Below are positions 1-11,800 of a DNA stretch of 64,000 bases, piece by piece (position 1 is the stretch's first letter; the number at the start of each line of letters is the position of its first letter). The DNA comes from Asterochloris sp. CNOR1 (lineage: Eukaryota > Chlorophyta > Trebouxiophyceae > Trebouxiales > Trebouxiaceae). The notes below the pieces were generated by a model, which was not told where the DNA came from, ran no database searches, and saw nothing but the letters and a program-made list of their open reading frames with translations. Location of the stretch: positions 1,178,001 to 1,242,000 of the forward strand of contig OZ017762.1 in NCBI GenBank assembly GCA_963969365.1, given 5' to 3'. The position numbers were made by a program, and so were the translations under genes.

Positions 1-1876
1 AGCAGTGTTTAGGGCACATCACGTCAAGCTGGTCACTTTAATTTAAACGTAGTGCTGGTCGCAAGCATGAGGCAATCTTCCGCAGCATCTCCTGTGGGTC
101 CATAAAGCCCCCTGTGGGGGCAACCAGCACTGACCGTGCACAACATACCTTGGGTTGGAAGGCAGCTTTGCTGTCCCAGTTTGACAGCAGGCCCTGACAA
201 TGCGCAAGCCATCTCAAGACCCAATCAACATCAGCTGTGATGCTCCCAAGGATGGGGCAACATGCAGGGGCATGGTGAATGCTTTCCATTGCCTGGTCTG
301 TAGCAGGCCTGCCTTTGCTCAGGGAGGGACTGGATGTGCATGCCACCGCTGGTTTCCCCCATGTCATGAGGTGTGCTTCCGGCCAATATTGCTTGCATTC
401 GTGTGGAGCAGTGCGCCCTTGAGGGCGTATTGCAACTGTGGGGTGCTGGGCTTCACAGCGAGGCCCTGCACTGTGTGTATGCGTTACAACCAGTGGCGGC
501 CTGTGACGCTGGTGGCTCCTGATGTGCATAGAGGCTACACCTTTGAAGCAGCCCTTGTTCTGGGTCAAATGCTGCACCATTGGGAGGGCCATTGTGCAAA
601 GGACTAGCTGGGTCTTTGAGGATCCCCAAATTAACCTCAAGGAGGTCTCACTGACATGCCTGGGTGTCTGAGCTGTCTGGCCCATCTGTGCGCCCATCTG
701 GGCGGTGAAGCTGGGCTCAAAGACTGTTCAACTGCTTCAACATGTTGAGTGCTGCCTGCAATGGGAATACCCTGTGACGACCATCTACAGCCCGTTCAGA
801 GCCTTGCACTCAGGACCGATGGCCCTGTATAGATAGTATTGTTCATTGCTATGCCCTCCTTGGGAAAGGTTTTCTTGGGGCATATCCCAATCTGCCTGAG
901 CTGCATTTTGTCCAGTGGTGCGCTGCACCAGTTTGAAAGCAGCTGTTGAGTCTCTGCAACACAAAAGTGGCAGACACCAGAATTTAAGTATGTGGACAAA
1001 AATGTTGATCTGTTGATACAAAAGCAGGCCTGATGTGTGAGGCCATCCCTGTGATTGTTTCCAGCAGCCATCTGCGGCGCCCTCTGGGCGGCGGACATGG
1101 TACTGGGGACAACACAGGGATGCTAAAGTGTGTCGGGTCTTGTCTTTGTCTTGCCAAACCATGTCGGGTCTTGTCCTTGTCTTGCCAAACCATAAGTGTG
1201 GTCTGATCTGACCTTGCCCATGTGACGGCCGGCTAAATTGTCTTTGATAGCGAGGTTCCATGCCCTCCAGTGCCTTCAAAGTGTTCACAAGAAGCTGGGC
1301 AGGTGACTCAGGCAGAACAAATATGCCAGTCAGCTCCAGCTGGTGTCTGTCCTCGGACACATACTGGGCTTCTATGCATCGTTGGTGTCTCATGCCAATG
1401 GGTGCCTTAGTACTTGCACATGGTGTGAGCTATTGCATGAGATCTCACTTTGGTGTGAGCAGCATCTCAGCGAGCACATGGCTACGCTTGTGGCGGCATG
1501 TTCAAGGAGGCAAGATCGATTTTATGCCATCACGTCTGGTACGAAGCTGCACTTGCCACCCATCATTAAATATCTTGCAAGGTTACTGGCTGCAAATTGA
1601 GCTTCTGTCTCAAGGCAACTGCCAGCTACACACGAGGAAGTGACTGTGCTAGTCAAGGGTGTGGCCATGTTTGATGAGATACCTCACTGCAGCTGCCAGC
1701 CTCTCTTGTATTGAAAGGCGCAGTCCAGTCATGGACTTGAACCAGCATTACAGCCTGATACTCTCTGGCTTGACAGCCATACACTCTCTCTGGCTTGACA
1801 GCCAAAGTCCACCAGAGCATGGGATGAAACACAAGCAGGTGCCTACATCTAAGCAGATCGCTGCTGCCTGTTGCAG
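1..1876. other. No identified gene; two minus-strand open frames
   Basis: I recognise no family here. Two minus-strand frames stay open: 697 down to 38 (219 codons) and 1393 down to 785 (202 codons). The first 50-60 residues of the second look protein-like, around EDRHQLELTGIFVLPES, so these may be exons of an unidentified gene or an old element. The plus strand should carry the first two thirds of the SelO gene that begins at 1877, but I find none of its conserved blocks. The stretch is therefore either an unusually long intron, inserted DNA, or flank of a truncated copy. Confidence 0.3.
1131..1192. repeat. 31-bp direct tandem repeat, two copies
   Basis: Copies at 1131-1161 and 1162-1192 begin TGTCGGGTCTTGTC and end GCCAAACCA, with one mismatch between them. 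The low divergence means a recent duplication. It lies inside one of the unidentified minus-strand open frames and adds 62 bp without breaking that frame. Confidence 0.9.
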
Positions 1877-2820
1877 GTGGGGCTGCTGTCGCTGATGTAT
1901 GAGGACCAGACTGACTTCATCAACACCTTCAGAGCCCTGGCCAGTGCAGAGCCCCAGGCTGACAGTGAAGACCTCCCAGCGCCTCTGCACAAGGTGTGGA
2001 TCTGTACCGTTGCAACACTGCAACTACCCTGGGTCAGATCAAAGCACAGATTCTGACCCATTGGTGCAGCCTACAGATGCCAGGCGCAGCTTCTCTTGAT
2101 GGCTGGCTGCAAGATGTCTCTTCTCCAGCAGCAGTTGCATTCCGTCAGCGTCTCCAGTGTGCCGCCGCTCTGCAATGTGCTCTGCGTCAAGATTGCAAAC
2201 CTGACACCAGCAGCATTGACGCAAACCTAGCCTTGGAAGCACTGCCTGCTGGCTGTCTGCCTCTCAGACCTTTGCCTGAGCAGTAGCACCCAGCTCAGGT
2301 CCCCTCAAGCCATCTTCCTCTGCCTACAGGCAGCGGGGTTCTCAGAGCTGAAGCCGGAGCGCCAGCAGAAGTGGCGTGAGTGGTACCAGCAGTACCAGGC
2401 TCTCCTGAGGGCTCAGGGGCTGAGTGATGTGGACCGGCGTCAGATGCAGGACGGTGCCAACCCCTGCTACATCCCCAGGAACCACCTTCTACAGAAGGCC
2501 ATTGAGGCAGCTGAGAAGGGAGACTATGGTCTGGTGAGCTTTGACTTCATTGGTTTGCTTACTTGGTGCCTGGATTTGGATTCCCTCTGCGGGGCTGCTT
2601 TTCATCTGTAGCTCCCCATGCATTGTTCATGCATAGTGGCCCCAATGCGCTGAGCTGCCTTGGCATCGCTTCTTGACATGGTGGCCTGCATGCGTTGCAG
2701 GTGAACAGGCTGTTCGAGGTGCTGAAGAGGCCCTACGAGGAACAGGCAGGCTGTGAGGACCTGCGAGAGGTGGCCCCTCAAGTCAGGATGGGCATTGAGT
2801 GCCTCTCCTGCTCTTCCTGA
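1877..2820 (+). CDS. SELENOO: SelO protein adenylyltransferase, C-terminal exons only
   Basis: SelO/YdiU is a pseudokinase-fold enzyme that transfers AMP to protein Ser/Thr/Tyr, found in bacteria and in mitochondria or plastids. Three exons join in frame: 1877-1993, 2330-2533, 2701-2820. They encode LMYEDQTDFINTFRAL, then WREWYQQYQALL and NPCYIPRNHLLQKAIEAAEKGD, then NRLFEVLKRPYEEQ and the family's terminal CSS motif (LSCSS). Animal and some algal forms carry selenocysteine just before the final SS; here the codon is TGC, so this is the cysteine form. The catalytic kinase-like core should lie upstream but is not visible in 1-1876. The gene is thus either interrupted by a very long intron or 5'-truncated. 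Its stop faces the stop of the next gene 576 bp away. Confidence 0.82.
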
Positions 2821-3396
2821 TGCACAAGCACAAGAGTCAGCTGGTGACAAACAAGCCTGTGGAAGTCCAATTTCAGGAATTGCTGTTGTTCAGTTCTCTG
2901 ACCTCAAATTGAATCTTGCTACGGCATCTCTGTAGTCTGAGAACCTTGATCCAAAGCCTTGTATGTCCACCACTTTGTGGCAAGTTGTTGATGAAACCAC
3001 ACCTGACTGCAGCTTGCAAGCCTCCAGTTTAAGGTTGAGGCAGACCAACAGACGTTAAGTCAAGGCAGCATCTATCTGCACTATGTCCTCTGTATCAGAA
3101 TTCATCTGACATATTGCTAGCTCTGAGCTTCACAGAGTGTGTTCCCCTTCTGTTTGTTATTTACTTAAATGAGGAATTAGCAAAAGCTTCTTACAGAATC
3201 TAACCACATCAGGCCACAATGAGCCTGATGCAGCACTCCTTCAGTTCAATAGCAGCTGAGCAGGGCAGTCTAGGGCAGTTCAGTGACAGGCTGCAGCAAA
3301 ACATCAGAAAGACATGCAATGCACTCAACGGAAAAGATGCAGTCTGCAAACATGGAGATTAGTGTTCAGCAGCAGCAGCTCTGGGTAACACAGACA
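2821..3396. other. Convergent intergenic region
   Basis: This separates the SelO stop (2818-2820) from the stop of the minus-strand propeller gene (3397-3399). I see no open frame, RNA gene or clear repeat. It should contain the 3' untranslated regions of both genes. Confidence 0.5.
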
Positions 3397-6300
3397 TCAG
3401 TGTATGACTGAGCTGCTGCTGCACCCATCTGCTGCAATGGTCAGCACAGCCCCTGGCACCTGGCACAGCGGCTTCCAGGGACCTGAGGCAGGATCTGGTG
3501 ATGCAAAGAGCTTTCCACTGTTGGTGCCCAGCACAGCGCCCTGCTCTGCAAAGTACGGCACTGGGGTGTGTGCCCCTAGGTCAACCTGCTGCCTGACGTT
3601 GTCTGACAGGTTCTGGAAGGTCTTGCCGCCGTCTGTGCTGTGGTAAATGTGGCAGCCAATGCCTGCACAGGCAAGTGAGCTCCTCAGCAGTGTGCAGCTG
3701 ACTCGTTGCCTCGCAAGTCTGCTGCAGCTGCTGTCACGAGCACACATGGCCACGCGCAGTCAGACAAGCTTATCTTGATGGCTAGAGCTCTGATCAGTGA
3801 TGCAGGCGAAGCAAGTCAAGCTGCACATAAGGAAATCAGCAGCCACGCTCAAGCAGACCAGGGGCTCAGCACAAGCTGTGTGATGCAGCGCAAAAATCCC
3901 ACAGGTGCAGGCCGCTGCCCTCCCTGCACGCTGCAGCCTGGCTGGCAGCACACCATACCTCTCAACCAAGGTCTCACCTTGGGACCAAGCCCTGCTGTCA
4001 CCAGCAGCTCCTCCTCTCTCTGCAAGCACAACCCCAGCCAGCCCTGCAACATGGCTGCCTCTCCCCCTGCAGCCGGCCCTGCAGCCCGGCCAATGGCCCC
4101 ACAGCAAGGCCCCCACCTAACCTCTGCTCCCCACCTGGGGGCCTGTCCCCTGCCGTCACCAGGAGCTCCCCCTGCCTCTTTGGGTTGAGTGCCAGCCCTA
4201 TGACATAGCCCAGCCCCCGGCCGGTCGTCTTGCTCTGCCCCTCCCCCGCGCCGCCGTCAAAGATCCGCTGCCAGGTGCGCCCCTGGTCCTCTGTCATGAA
4301 GAGACCTCCTCGGATGTCTGAGGTGCTGCCGCAAGTCACGTACCACCTGCAGGGGCCAGGATGAAGCCCAGATGGCTCTGCACAGTCTGGAAGCATTGCA
4401 GCTGCCCACCATGCGCAGTTATATCCAGGTGTGGCCCTGGTCCTTTGTCAGGAAGCGGCCCCACAAACGTATCAAGGTGGTGCTGCAAGCCAGTTACCAC
4501 CTGCAGAAGGGCAGCAGAGTAGTCAGGGGGGGGACACACAGAGAGGCCGGGGGCCCTGAATCCCACAAGTGCTCCAGACTCTGCAGCTGGCAGCCCAGAT
4601 GTGAGCTTTGGCACCATCAGCAGCTCACAGGTGGCAGCACTTGCGCCGGCCCTGCATTCAGCAAGGATCCCTCGCCCGAGCTCAAGGCTGACTTGTCCAA
4701 AGCGCTCGCTAAATGAGGGCAGAGTGAGAAGCTCGCAGCAGTCCACTTACAGGACAGGCAGGTTCAGGCTGCTTGCGGGCTTTGAGTAAGTTCCTTGGCC
4801 TATTTTGGGGTGGAAGTAGAGGTTACGTGGCTAAACAAGGCTTTACACGGTCCACATGATGCACAGCACTTCATGCAGGCCTGCATGCTAGAGAGCTTCC
4901 CCCTGCAGCAGGCACCTCGAGGGATTGAACGAGTCTGGCTTGAGTTGGGGTGGATCATATCTCACACTTAGGTGTCACTTTGAAAGCATTAAAAAGCGGA
5001 CAGGTGGTCTCTGGTGCACATCATAGCCAAAGTCACCTTGAGGGGTTGAAAGGGTCTGGCCTAGCCTGGTGCACGTCGGGGCAGAGCTTGGTGGGGGAGC
5101 CCTCCTCTCCATGCCGCACCTCCCAAAGCTGCCCTGAGGCGCCATTGTCCACCAGCAGGCCCCCAACCTGCAGGGGCATGTCTTCCATATCACACGCGAT
5201 GCTTTCTGCAGACCTCACTGCCCGTCACACATTGGGATGGCAAACGTGCCCTGTTTGAGCTTGGGTGGGGAAGAGAGAAGACATTCCACTTGCAGGTGAT
5301 GCGTCCTGTAGGACTGTGCAGCTGACAACCTGGGGGGTGGGAGACAAGCTCTAACATGCAAAAGCCTCCCACATGCCTTTAGCCCTGTGGTGAGGAGGCA
5401 GACACACTGCAGGTGCAGCAGCTGACCATGTCAACCTGAGGTCAACGCACACCAGCAGGTCCCCATCTTGTGAGCCTGCTGTTGTGCACCCCTGCTGGCC
5501 ATGCAGGGATGTGGTCCATCACGCACTCTGTCACAGCCATGTTGCAGGCCTTGAGCTGAGCCCACCTCAATGCCAGCCAGCACCAGTCCCTCTGGGTCGC
5601 CCACGCCATCTCCTTTGCTCTGGGTGTCAGGGCAAGTGGCTATACTCAGCACGTGCGGCATGTTGGGTTTGGCTGGGAAGGACCTGCAGCAGCAACCCCC
5701 GACCCTGACTGCAACGCCAATCCTGTGGGATGGTCCTTGCTTGGACAGAGCACATGACAGGCAGGGTTGATTGAGACACGCTCCAATTGGTTCAGCAGCA
5801 TTCACGTCTGACGTGTGAGACAGCACTGGCATCTGCGGCAGCAGTGACTCAGGGCGGTGATCATCACACAGCTTGCCCTCTTTTGCGTCAAAGATGCCGG
5901 CTGGACCACCGCATGCACTGGGCCTGCACACCCAAGTGCCCTGAAGCTGCCTGCTGCGCTGGTTAGCAGTCAGGGTGCAGATGCACAGACCTCACCAGGT
6001 CCTGCGGCCGGGGATGGCGGCGAAGCTGCCAGTGTCCCTCCAGGTTTTGCCCTCATCCTCACTCAGCAGCACATCTGCATGAGTGTGGCAGGCTCTCTAG
6101 CTAATCAGGTGTTCTGTGGCAAAGGGGTCCTGTGGACTTGGTGGGGGCACTGCCCGGAGGCTGGTGCAAGACGTGCTGGGCGCGTTGTGTGCAGGTGTTG
6201 CATTGAGCAGCCTGGATGCCAGCGAGTCTTGGCAAATGGAATGCACCAGTACATGCCTCTGTTGAGAGGGACAGCCGCTCAGACACATAGTCGGCAGTCT

Positions 6301-7109
6301 GATCCAGGGCAAAGCAGCGACAGTGCCTCGTGTCGAGATGTGGCCAGCTGCTGGGACATGCTGTGGCCCCGAGCAATGCGGCCAACTTGCCTGCTGGTTC
6401 CACGCCGCCATACAGGGTGCGGGCACCTGGCTCGCTGCTTTTGCGCCCAAAGGCACAGCTCTTGGCATTGCCGCTCCACAACTTGGTGGCCCAGTGGCCA
6501 CTGTCATCAGTGCCCAGCATCCACAGGCCAGGGTCCTGCTCCTGCCCACCAGCCCAGTCCATCATGGTGTGCACCTGCATGCAGACTGCTGAGGGAAACT
6601 TACACATCGCTCTGTCGTCAGTAGCCAGCATCCACCAGCCGGCGCACTGCTGCAGGCGATCAGCCCGACTCCATGCTATTGACACAGCACAGCCATGAAA
6701 AATTTTGAGCTGCCAATCAATGTACAGCAGTGTTGAGGCTGCCCCTGGCTGCAGCCCCAGATCAGCAAGCAGTCCACCTGCAGATCCACACAAGATTCTG
6801 AGCTGCAAGAAGGTCAAATGGGGCTGAGTCTGTGCCCGTCCCAGTCCCCAACCTGTCGCATTGTGCACCACAAAAGGTGCCTGGCTGGGTGTAGTCTTTC
6901 AGGCTGAGCAAATGTGCTGTTGGCACAGCAGACATGTCAACTGTGCAGCGTAATAGCAGGCGCACCTCTGCAAGCTCTGGGACTGCTGCCAGCACAGCAC
7001 TGCCTTGGATTGCAATCTGCGACACTGTCATCCCTTCCAGGCCCAAGCATCTGCTGGCTCCCTGCCCATCAATATTATACACTCCCTGTGTGGTACTGAC
7101 CAACAGCAT
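3397..7109 (-). CDS. Asp-box (BNR) beta-propeller protein
   Basis: Seven exons in consistent phase: 7109-6966, 6574-6391, 6074-5996, 5683-5566, 5167-5037, 4346-4135, 3662-3397, giving 377 aa. Three Asp-boxes are visible: SEDEGKTW (exon 3), TEDQGRTW (exon 6) and STDGGKTF (exon 7). Segments such as LYGGVEPADVLLS and PDVHQARPDPFNPSRWYVT match the WD40/YVTN/BNR-like, sialidase-fold propellers that are often annotated as glycosyl hydrolase or photosystem-assembly-like proteins. No signal peptide is obvious. The exact function is unknown, and I do not claim sialidase activity. Exon 2 uses a GC donor (CAG|GCAAGT at 6390). Its first 20 codons are the least certain part. Introns contain decayed copies of exons 2, 5 and 6. 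It starts 332 bp from the divergent gene at 7442. Confidence 0.78.
4347..4510 (-). repeat. Decayed copy of propeller exon 6 inside its own intron
   Basis: On the minus strand, about 155 bp before the exon 6 acceptor, a second GCAGGTGGTA is followed by sequence that tracks exon 6 through GACAAAGGACCAGGG...CACCTGG (real exon: GACAGAGGACCAGGGG...CACCTGG). The copy is frameshifted and cannot encode the Asp-box. It is an example of the window-wide exon-edge duplication. Confidence 0.8.
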
Positions 7110-7441
7110 GCTGCAGGCCAGTCTGTGAGAAACTTGTGCTGGACTTTCGTGCAGCAAGAAGGAGAAGTCAAAACATAAGCAGCTTAGCTGAGGAACTACA
7201 TACCATGAGCTGTGATTGCCAAAGACATCAGGTAGCAAGGATGTGCCAGAGTTGACCATCACATCGCCACCTAACACAGCCGAAATGCTTCGCCCATGTG
7301 GTCCCCTCTCTAGCAGATGGAACTGCCACTGGACAATGCCTCAGGACCAGAGACAGGGTGGCAGACCGTTTCACAGTGAGTTCTCCAGCTGCAGACTTTC
7401 TGTAGTCATGAAATTTTGTCTTGAGCTCTGATGTCCAAGCG
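7110..7441. promoter_or_regulatory. Divergent promoter region, propeller gene / YkgJ-type gene
   Basis: 332 bp separate the two start codons, read outward on opposite strands. I see no TATA-like or other named element. Some plus-strand codons are open just before 7442 (in-frame stop at 7409), so the YkgJ-type gene could have a further upstream exon with a targeting peptide. Confidence 0.5.
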
Positions 7442-8686
7442 ATGGCTGCAGGCCTCAGGCATATGGAGTGCCGTGCTGAGCACCTCCTCTTCGGCAAATC
7501 CTTCAAGTGCACAGGTATGGCCTGCGTGGTGCAGAGAGCTGTTTGCTGCTGTCTGCTTGCTGTAAAGTGAATGCTGCTGCTACAGCATGTATGCTGGCCC
7601 TGCATTGGCTGGGGCCATGCTTAAGTTGTCACTGTGCATGCAGAGGGCAGCAAGTTCTGCAAAGCTACACAAGCACCCCTCATAAGCAATATGCACAGCC
7701 CAGTTTGATTATGTGCACAGCCTCACCAACAAGAGCAATGCAGACCAGGATGATGTGGTGCTGCAGAGTGTGGGAAGTGTTGCACAGGCGATGGGGAGAT
7801 CTGGGCCACCACAGCAGAATGCAGAGTTATTGCAGAGCACTTGGGGCAGTCCATGGGAGCGTTCAAACGGCAGTACACCAAGCACTGGCACAACAACCCC
7901 GGCTGGCACATGCTGCAATCAGTCAGATCTGAAACCGGATCCCTGGTGAGCGTCTGGGTTACAGCACAGGATGAATCACAGCCTCTTCTTTGACCACAGC
8001 TGCAGTCCTCCATGACTAGGTTGAGCTGGAAGATGAGCTCTACAGGAGCTGCGAACCAGTCCCCCTGCCAGACTCAACACCCAAGTCTAATATGCTCAAA
8101 TGATAGCGCTCTCCTTTGCAGGCTTGTACAGGCAGTGGATAGCAACTTGATGTCCAGCATAGCTGTAGTGCATCTTTAGCGTGCATGCTTGTGCTGACAT
8201 CCGCTGAGAGTGCTGGACATGTGTCTGCAGGACTGCATCTTTCTCAAAGATAACAGGTGCAGCATCAATGCTGTGAAGCCTGTGCAGGTGGGCTGAGCAC
8301 AAATTGCCAAATTTTAGCCTGTTGCACAGCAGACATTGCTTATAAGATTGTACAATCAGCCTGAGCAATGCACTTTCCAAAGTGAATGTTGTTCCAGCAT
8401 GTGGTCACCTGATATACTGTCCCGAGACAGCTTGCTGGCCCTGCAGTGTGCCACCTACCCATGGTGGCCTGAGCTTGTGATGCAGCCCGATGCCTGGGAG
8501 TGGGAGAAAAACAATGTGTGTGAAGGCCTGGACCATGAAGAGGGCGCTCCTGCTGGCAAAGCTGAGATGATTCAGCTGCTGCAAGCTGCACAACATCTTG
8601 GAAGCAGAGTGCCAGACTGGGCACCAGCCGAGGAGGTTGCTGAAGCCGTTGCAGGCCAGAACGAGTCCTCTGACAGGGCAGCATAA
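7442..8686 (+). CDS. YkgJ/UPF0153-type zinc/iron-chelating cysteine-cluster protein
   Basis: Four exons join in phase: 7442-7514, 7767-7945, 8231-8287, 8447-8686, giving 182 aa. Family landmarks are all present: FKCTECGKCC split across the first junction, GDGEIW, DCIFLKDNRCSI, then CATYPWWPE. These cysteines form the putative Zn or Fe-S binding cluster of the family, whose members are small soluble proteins of largely unknown role. In plants some are plastid-targeted. The start used is the first ATG after an in-frame stop (7409); a second ATG at 7463 also fits. The C-terminal 60 residues after the domain are acidic and unconserved. The stop lies 133 bp from the convergent kinesin stop. Confidence 0.85.
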
Positions 8687-8819
8687 ATGACATGTTACTT
8701 GTACCCTCTGGTAGCTGCTGAAGCTTGAAATCTGATGATGCAGCAACTGACAATAGGCCTTTCATCAATTCATTTTCAAATCCACATGTCACATTCAATG
8801 GTAAAACATGCAGACTGCC

Positions 8820-11800
8820 TCACTTCAACATGGATATCTTGTTTCTGAGGTCTGACATGCGCTGGCTCTCAGGGATACGTAAGAGCGTGAAAGGGGTAGT
8901 GGCAATGCCCGGGGTGGCAGCCAAAGGCATCCTCAGGCTGCTGCCAGGCCTGGTGGGGCTGTCACAGCGTGATCCTACATCACAGCAAGCCAAGCAATGA
9001 ACGCAGGCCACATGGCTTAGGGACTGATTGGGCAGGGCGTCACTCGCTCTGCATTGTCAAGTGGCCCACAGCTGCTCAGGGACAACACAGCTCAGGACCA
9101 GATCCCCAAGTCTTCATGCTAGCTGCTGTCAATGAGCTCACCCCTGCTCAGCCCCTGCAGACGGCTCTTGAGCTGCGGCAGCGAGGTGGTAGGCGTGGAG
9201 GATACCGGGCCCCTCAGTCCCACGCTGCACTGCTCAGCCCGGGCAGGCGCTGGAGATGGTCCCACACGTGCAAGTGCCTGCTCCAGCTTCAGCTGCACCA
9301 CTGCATTCTCTGTAGAGGCAGTCAAGACTCATTTGGCTGCACAGGCAGAACGTCCTCTGTGCCTGCACCTGGCCAGCACTGCTGTGCTTCAGCTCCAGCT
9401 GCACCACTGCAGTCTCTGCAGACACTTGCAATGCTTATGTGGCTGTCCGAAGGCAGAGCTTCACTGTGCACTGCAGAGCAGGCTGCTGTGTGGCTGAGTT
9501 GTTGCGGCTGCAGCCGCTGAGCAGCCTGCTCTGGAAACCTGGTCCCCAGCAGCCTGGGGCACACCTTTGTCCTGCTGGGTGGCGGCAAAGCGCGACAGCC
9601 CCTTCCCACTGGGCATGCTCTGCAGGTGGAGCCTGCCAGCACCCGCCAGCTGCGTCCTGCAAGTCACCTCTGCACTGCGCTGCAGTGGCGACAGCACGGA
9701 CCTGCACACCACAGCAGGCAGCTCCATGGCCTGGTCACCTTATCAATGCAGCACAGTAAGCTGCAGCCTGCCAGAAGGTGCAGTGTGCTGCAGAGGCATC
9801 AGCGCAGGGCAGCAGGGCTGATGATGTGTGGATGTTTCAAACTGCCAGCCTGTCAGAGCATCTGTGGCCTGCAATCAACATGTTTGCCTGGTGAAGTGGA
9901 CTCAGCACAGTTCTGCAGAGCACAGCACTCACCAATGGCAACTTATAGATGTGCTGACAGCCTGGTCTCATACCTGTCACAATGTGTTGAGAGCATCATG
10001 CTGGCAGCTGAGTCCTGTTCCTGCCCCAGCATGAGCTTACCGTGGCCAAGGTCGCACTGGCATGTCACGCTGCAAGCTGCTAAGAGAAGCCTACCCTGCT
10101 GGAAGCTGCTAAGAGAGTGCCTGCCACACAGGCAGTCTGATCCCCAGCCATGTTGGCCCCTCACATGGCAGCCTGTCACTCAGAGGTCACTGCAAGCATT
10201 TATGATTCATGGATGCATGTCACGAGTTGTAGCCACTTGCGGTGCAGGGCAGAGGCTGTGGCCTGCCACCTGAAGACCCTTGCATGCATCCTGAAGCTGT
10301 GACTGACCTGGTCCTGCCACGTGCCAATCCCATGTCGGGCATGTGCGCAGCCAGCTCCCCCTTTGCAGACAGCCCCTGCCTGTCCCCGGCCGCCGCAGAG
10401 CGCTTGATGCTGCCACCAGCTGCTGCAGCGCTGCCGGCACCACGCTCCATCAAGTCCCCTGGCTGGCTGCTGCTTGCACGCTGCTGGCCAGCAACAGCAG
10501 CAGGTGTCCCCAGGTCTGCCTGGGCTGCCTCTGAGCCTGTGCCTAAGCTCAGCACCTGGGGCTCACATGCTACCAGGGGCTGCTGGCAGGCCAGCCAGGC
10601 TGTGTCTGGGGACTGGGTGCTGGCAGGCTGGGTCGCCCTGAAGGGCGTCAGCCAGTCTGCCCTGCAGGGCAGCACCAAGCCTGAGCACAGGTGTTGCTGG
10701 AGGTAGCTAGTGAAGCCTGCGCGACTTGGCAGGGCTGCGACTTGGCTCCGCGCGTCAGCCAGTCAGCCCTGTGGCAACATGAAGGCAGAGCGCAGCAATT
10801 CATGGGGACCAACTTGGGTACCCTGTTTGAGGTTCTCTTCATAGTCGCTCTGAGTTGTGCAGCTTTGGCAGTGGGCCCAGTTCGGCAGCCAGCTGACATG
10901 CCGCAGAAGAATGTTCTGATGGAGCTAGCCACCTGCTTGCAGCTGGCTCAGCCGGCAACTACGTCAGCTCTCCTGCATGTGCGCCCGCTTCGGTCCACTG
11001 CAAGCCTCTTCAAGACGCAGCATGACTGTCAGCAGCAAGCCCACAGTGGCTGCATCTGCCGGACTCTGTTTGCACCAGCGTTGCAGGCAGCCCGCGTGCT
11101 TTCAGCATCCCAAGCCTGCGCGCTTACCCTGGCCCGCTGCAGGCGGCATCCAAATTCATGACAGGCGAGTCCATGTGCTCCGGCTGGGGAACAGTGTCAG
11201 CTGCTGCGACTCGTGTCTCTGGCTGCCCCACCTCCGCTCCTGGCTGTGCCCAAGCCGCCACACTCCTCTTGCCTGCTGCATGACTCCCCGCCTCTGCCCC
11301 CGCCTCAGCTGGTGACCCTGCTGCACTGGCTGCTGCCATGCGGTCTGTGACACCATTCGGCAGCAGAGTGCCACCACCCAGGCAGTCCGTGGGCTGCAGC
11401 TCACTGGCAGTCTGGCCGCTCCTGTGGCAGCCACCGCTCCTGCTGTCCAGTTGCCGCCTGCCAGCGTCGGGCTGGATGCCACCCGGGCTGCTGGGCAGCT
11501 GCTGCTGGCCTGGTGGGCTCTTCCTAAAGCTGTCACTGCACTCCTCCTCCCGGCTGCCTAAATTACAGCTTGGCTGCTGGCTGATTGCGGTGCTGGGGCT
11601 GGTAGCGGGCCAGCAGGCGTTGCCGTGGCTGTGAGCAATGATGGCTGCTCGCTGCATGGCCCGTGTGTGGGCCTGCTTGGCAGGTGTCCCGCCAACACTG
11701 CCTGCATCGTGACACCAGGTGCTTGGGTCAGTTCGGATTCAGATGAGAGCACGAGGACCGAGCTCGTGGTGCTGTGTGTTAGTTGCAGGCTTGCATTGTG

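Noticed and set aside
1-1400. Retrotransposon or transposase remnant
   Set aside because: I looked for reverse transcriptase, integrase zinc finger and terminal repeats and found none, so the open frames stay unassigned.
8031-8102. Extra exon of the YkgJ-type gene (VELEDELYRSCEPVPLP)
   Set aside because: It looks coding, but the family needs nothing between GWHML...GSL and DCIF, the frame soon stops, and phases already close without it.
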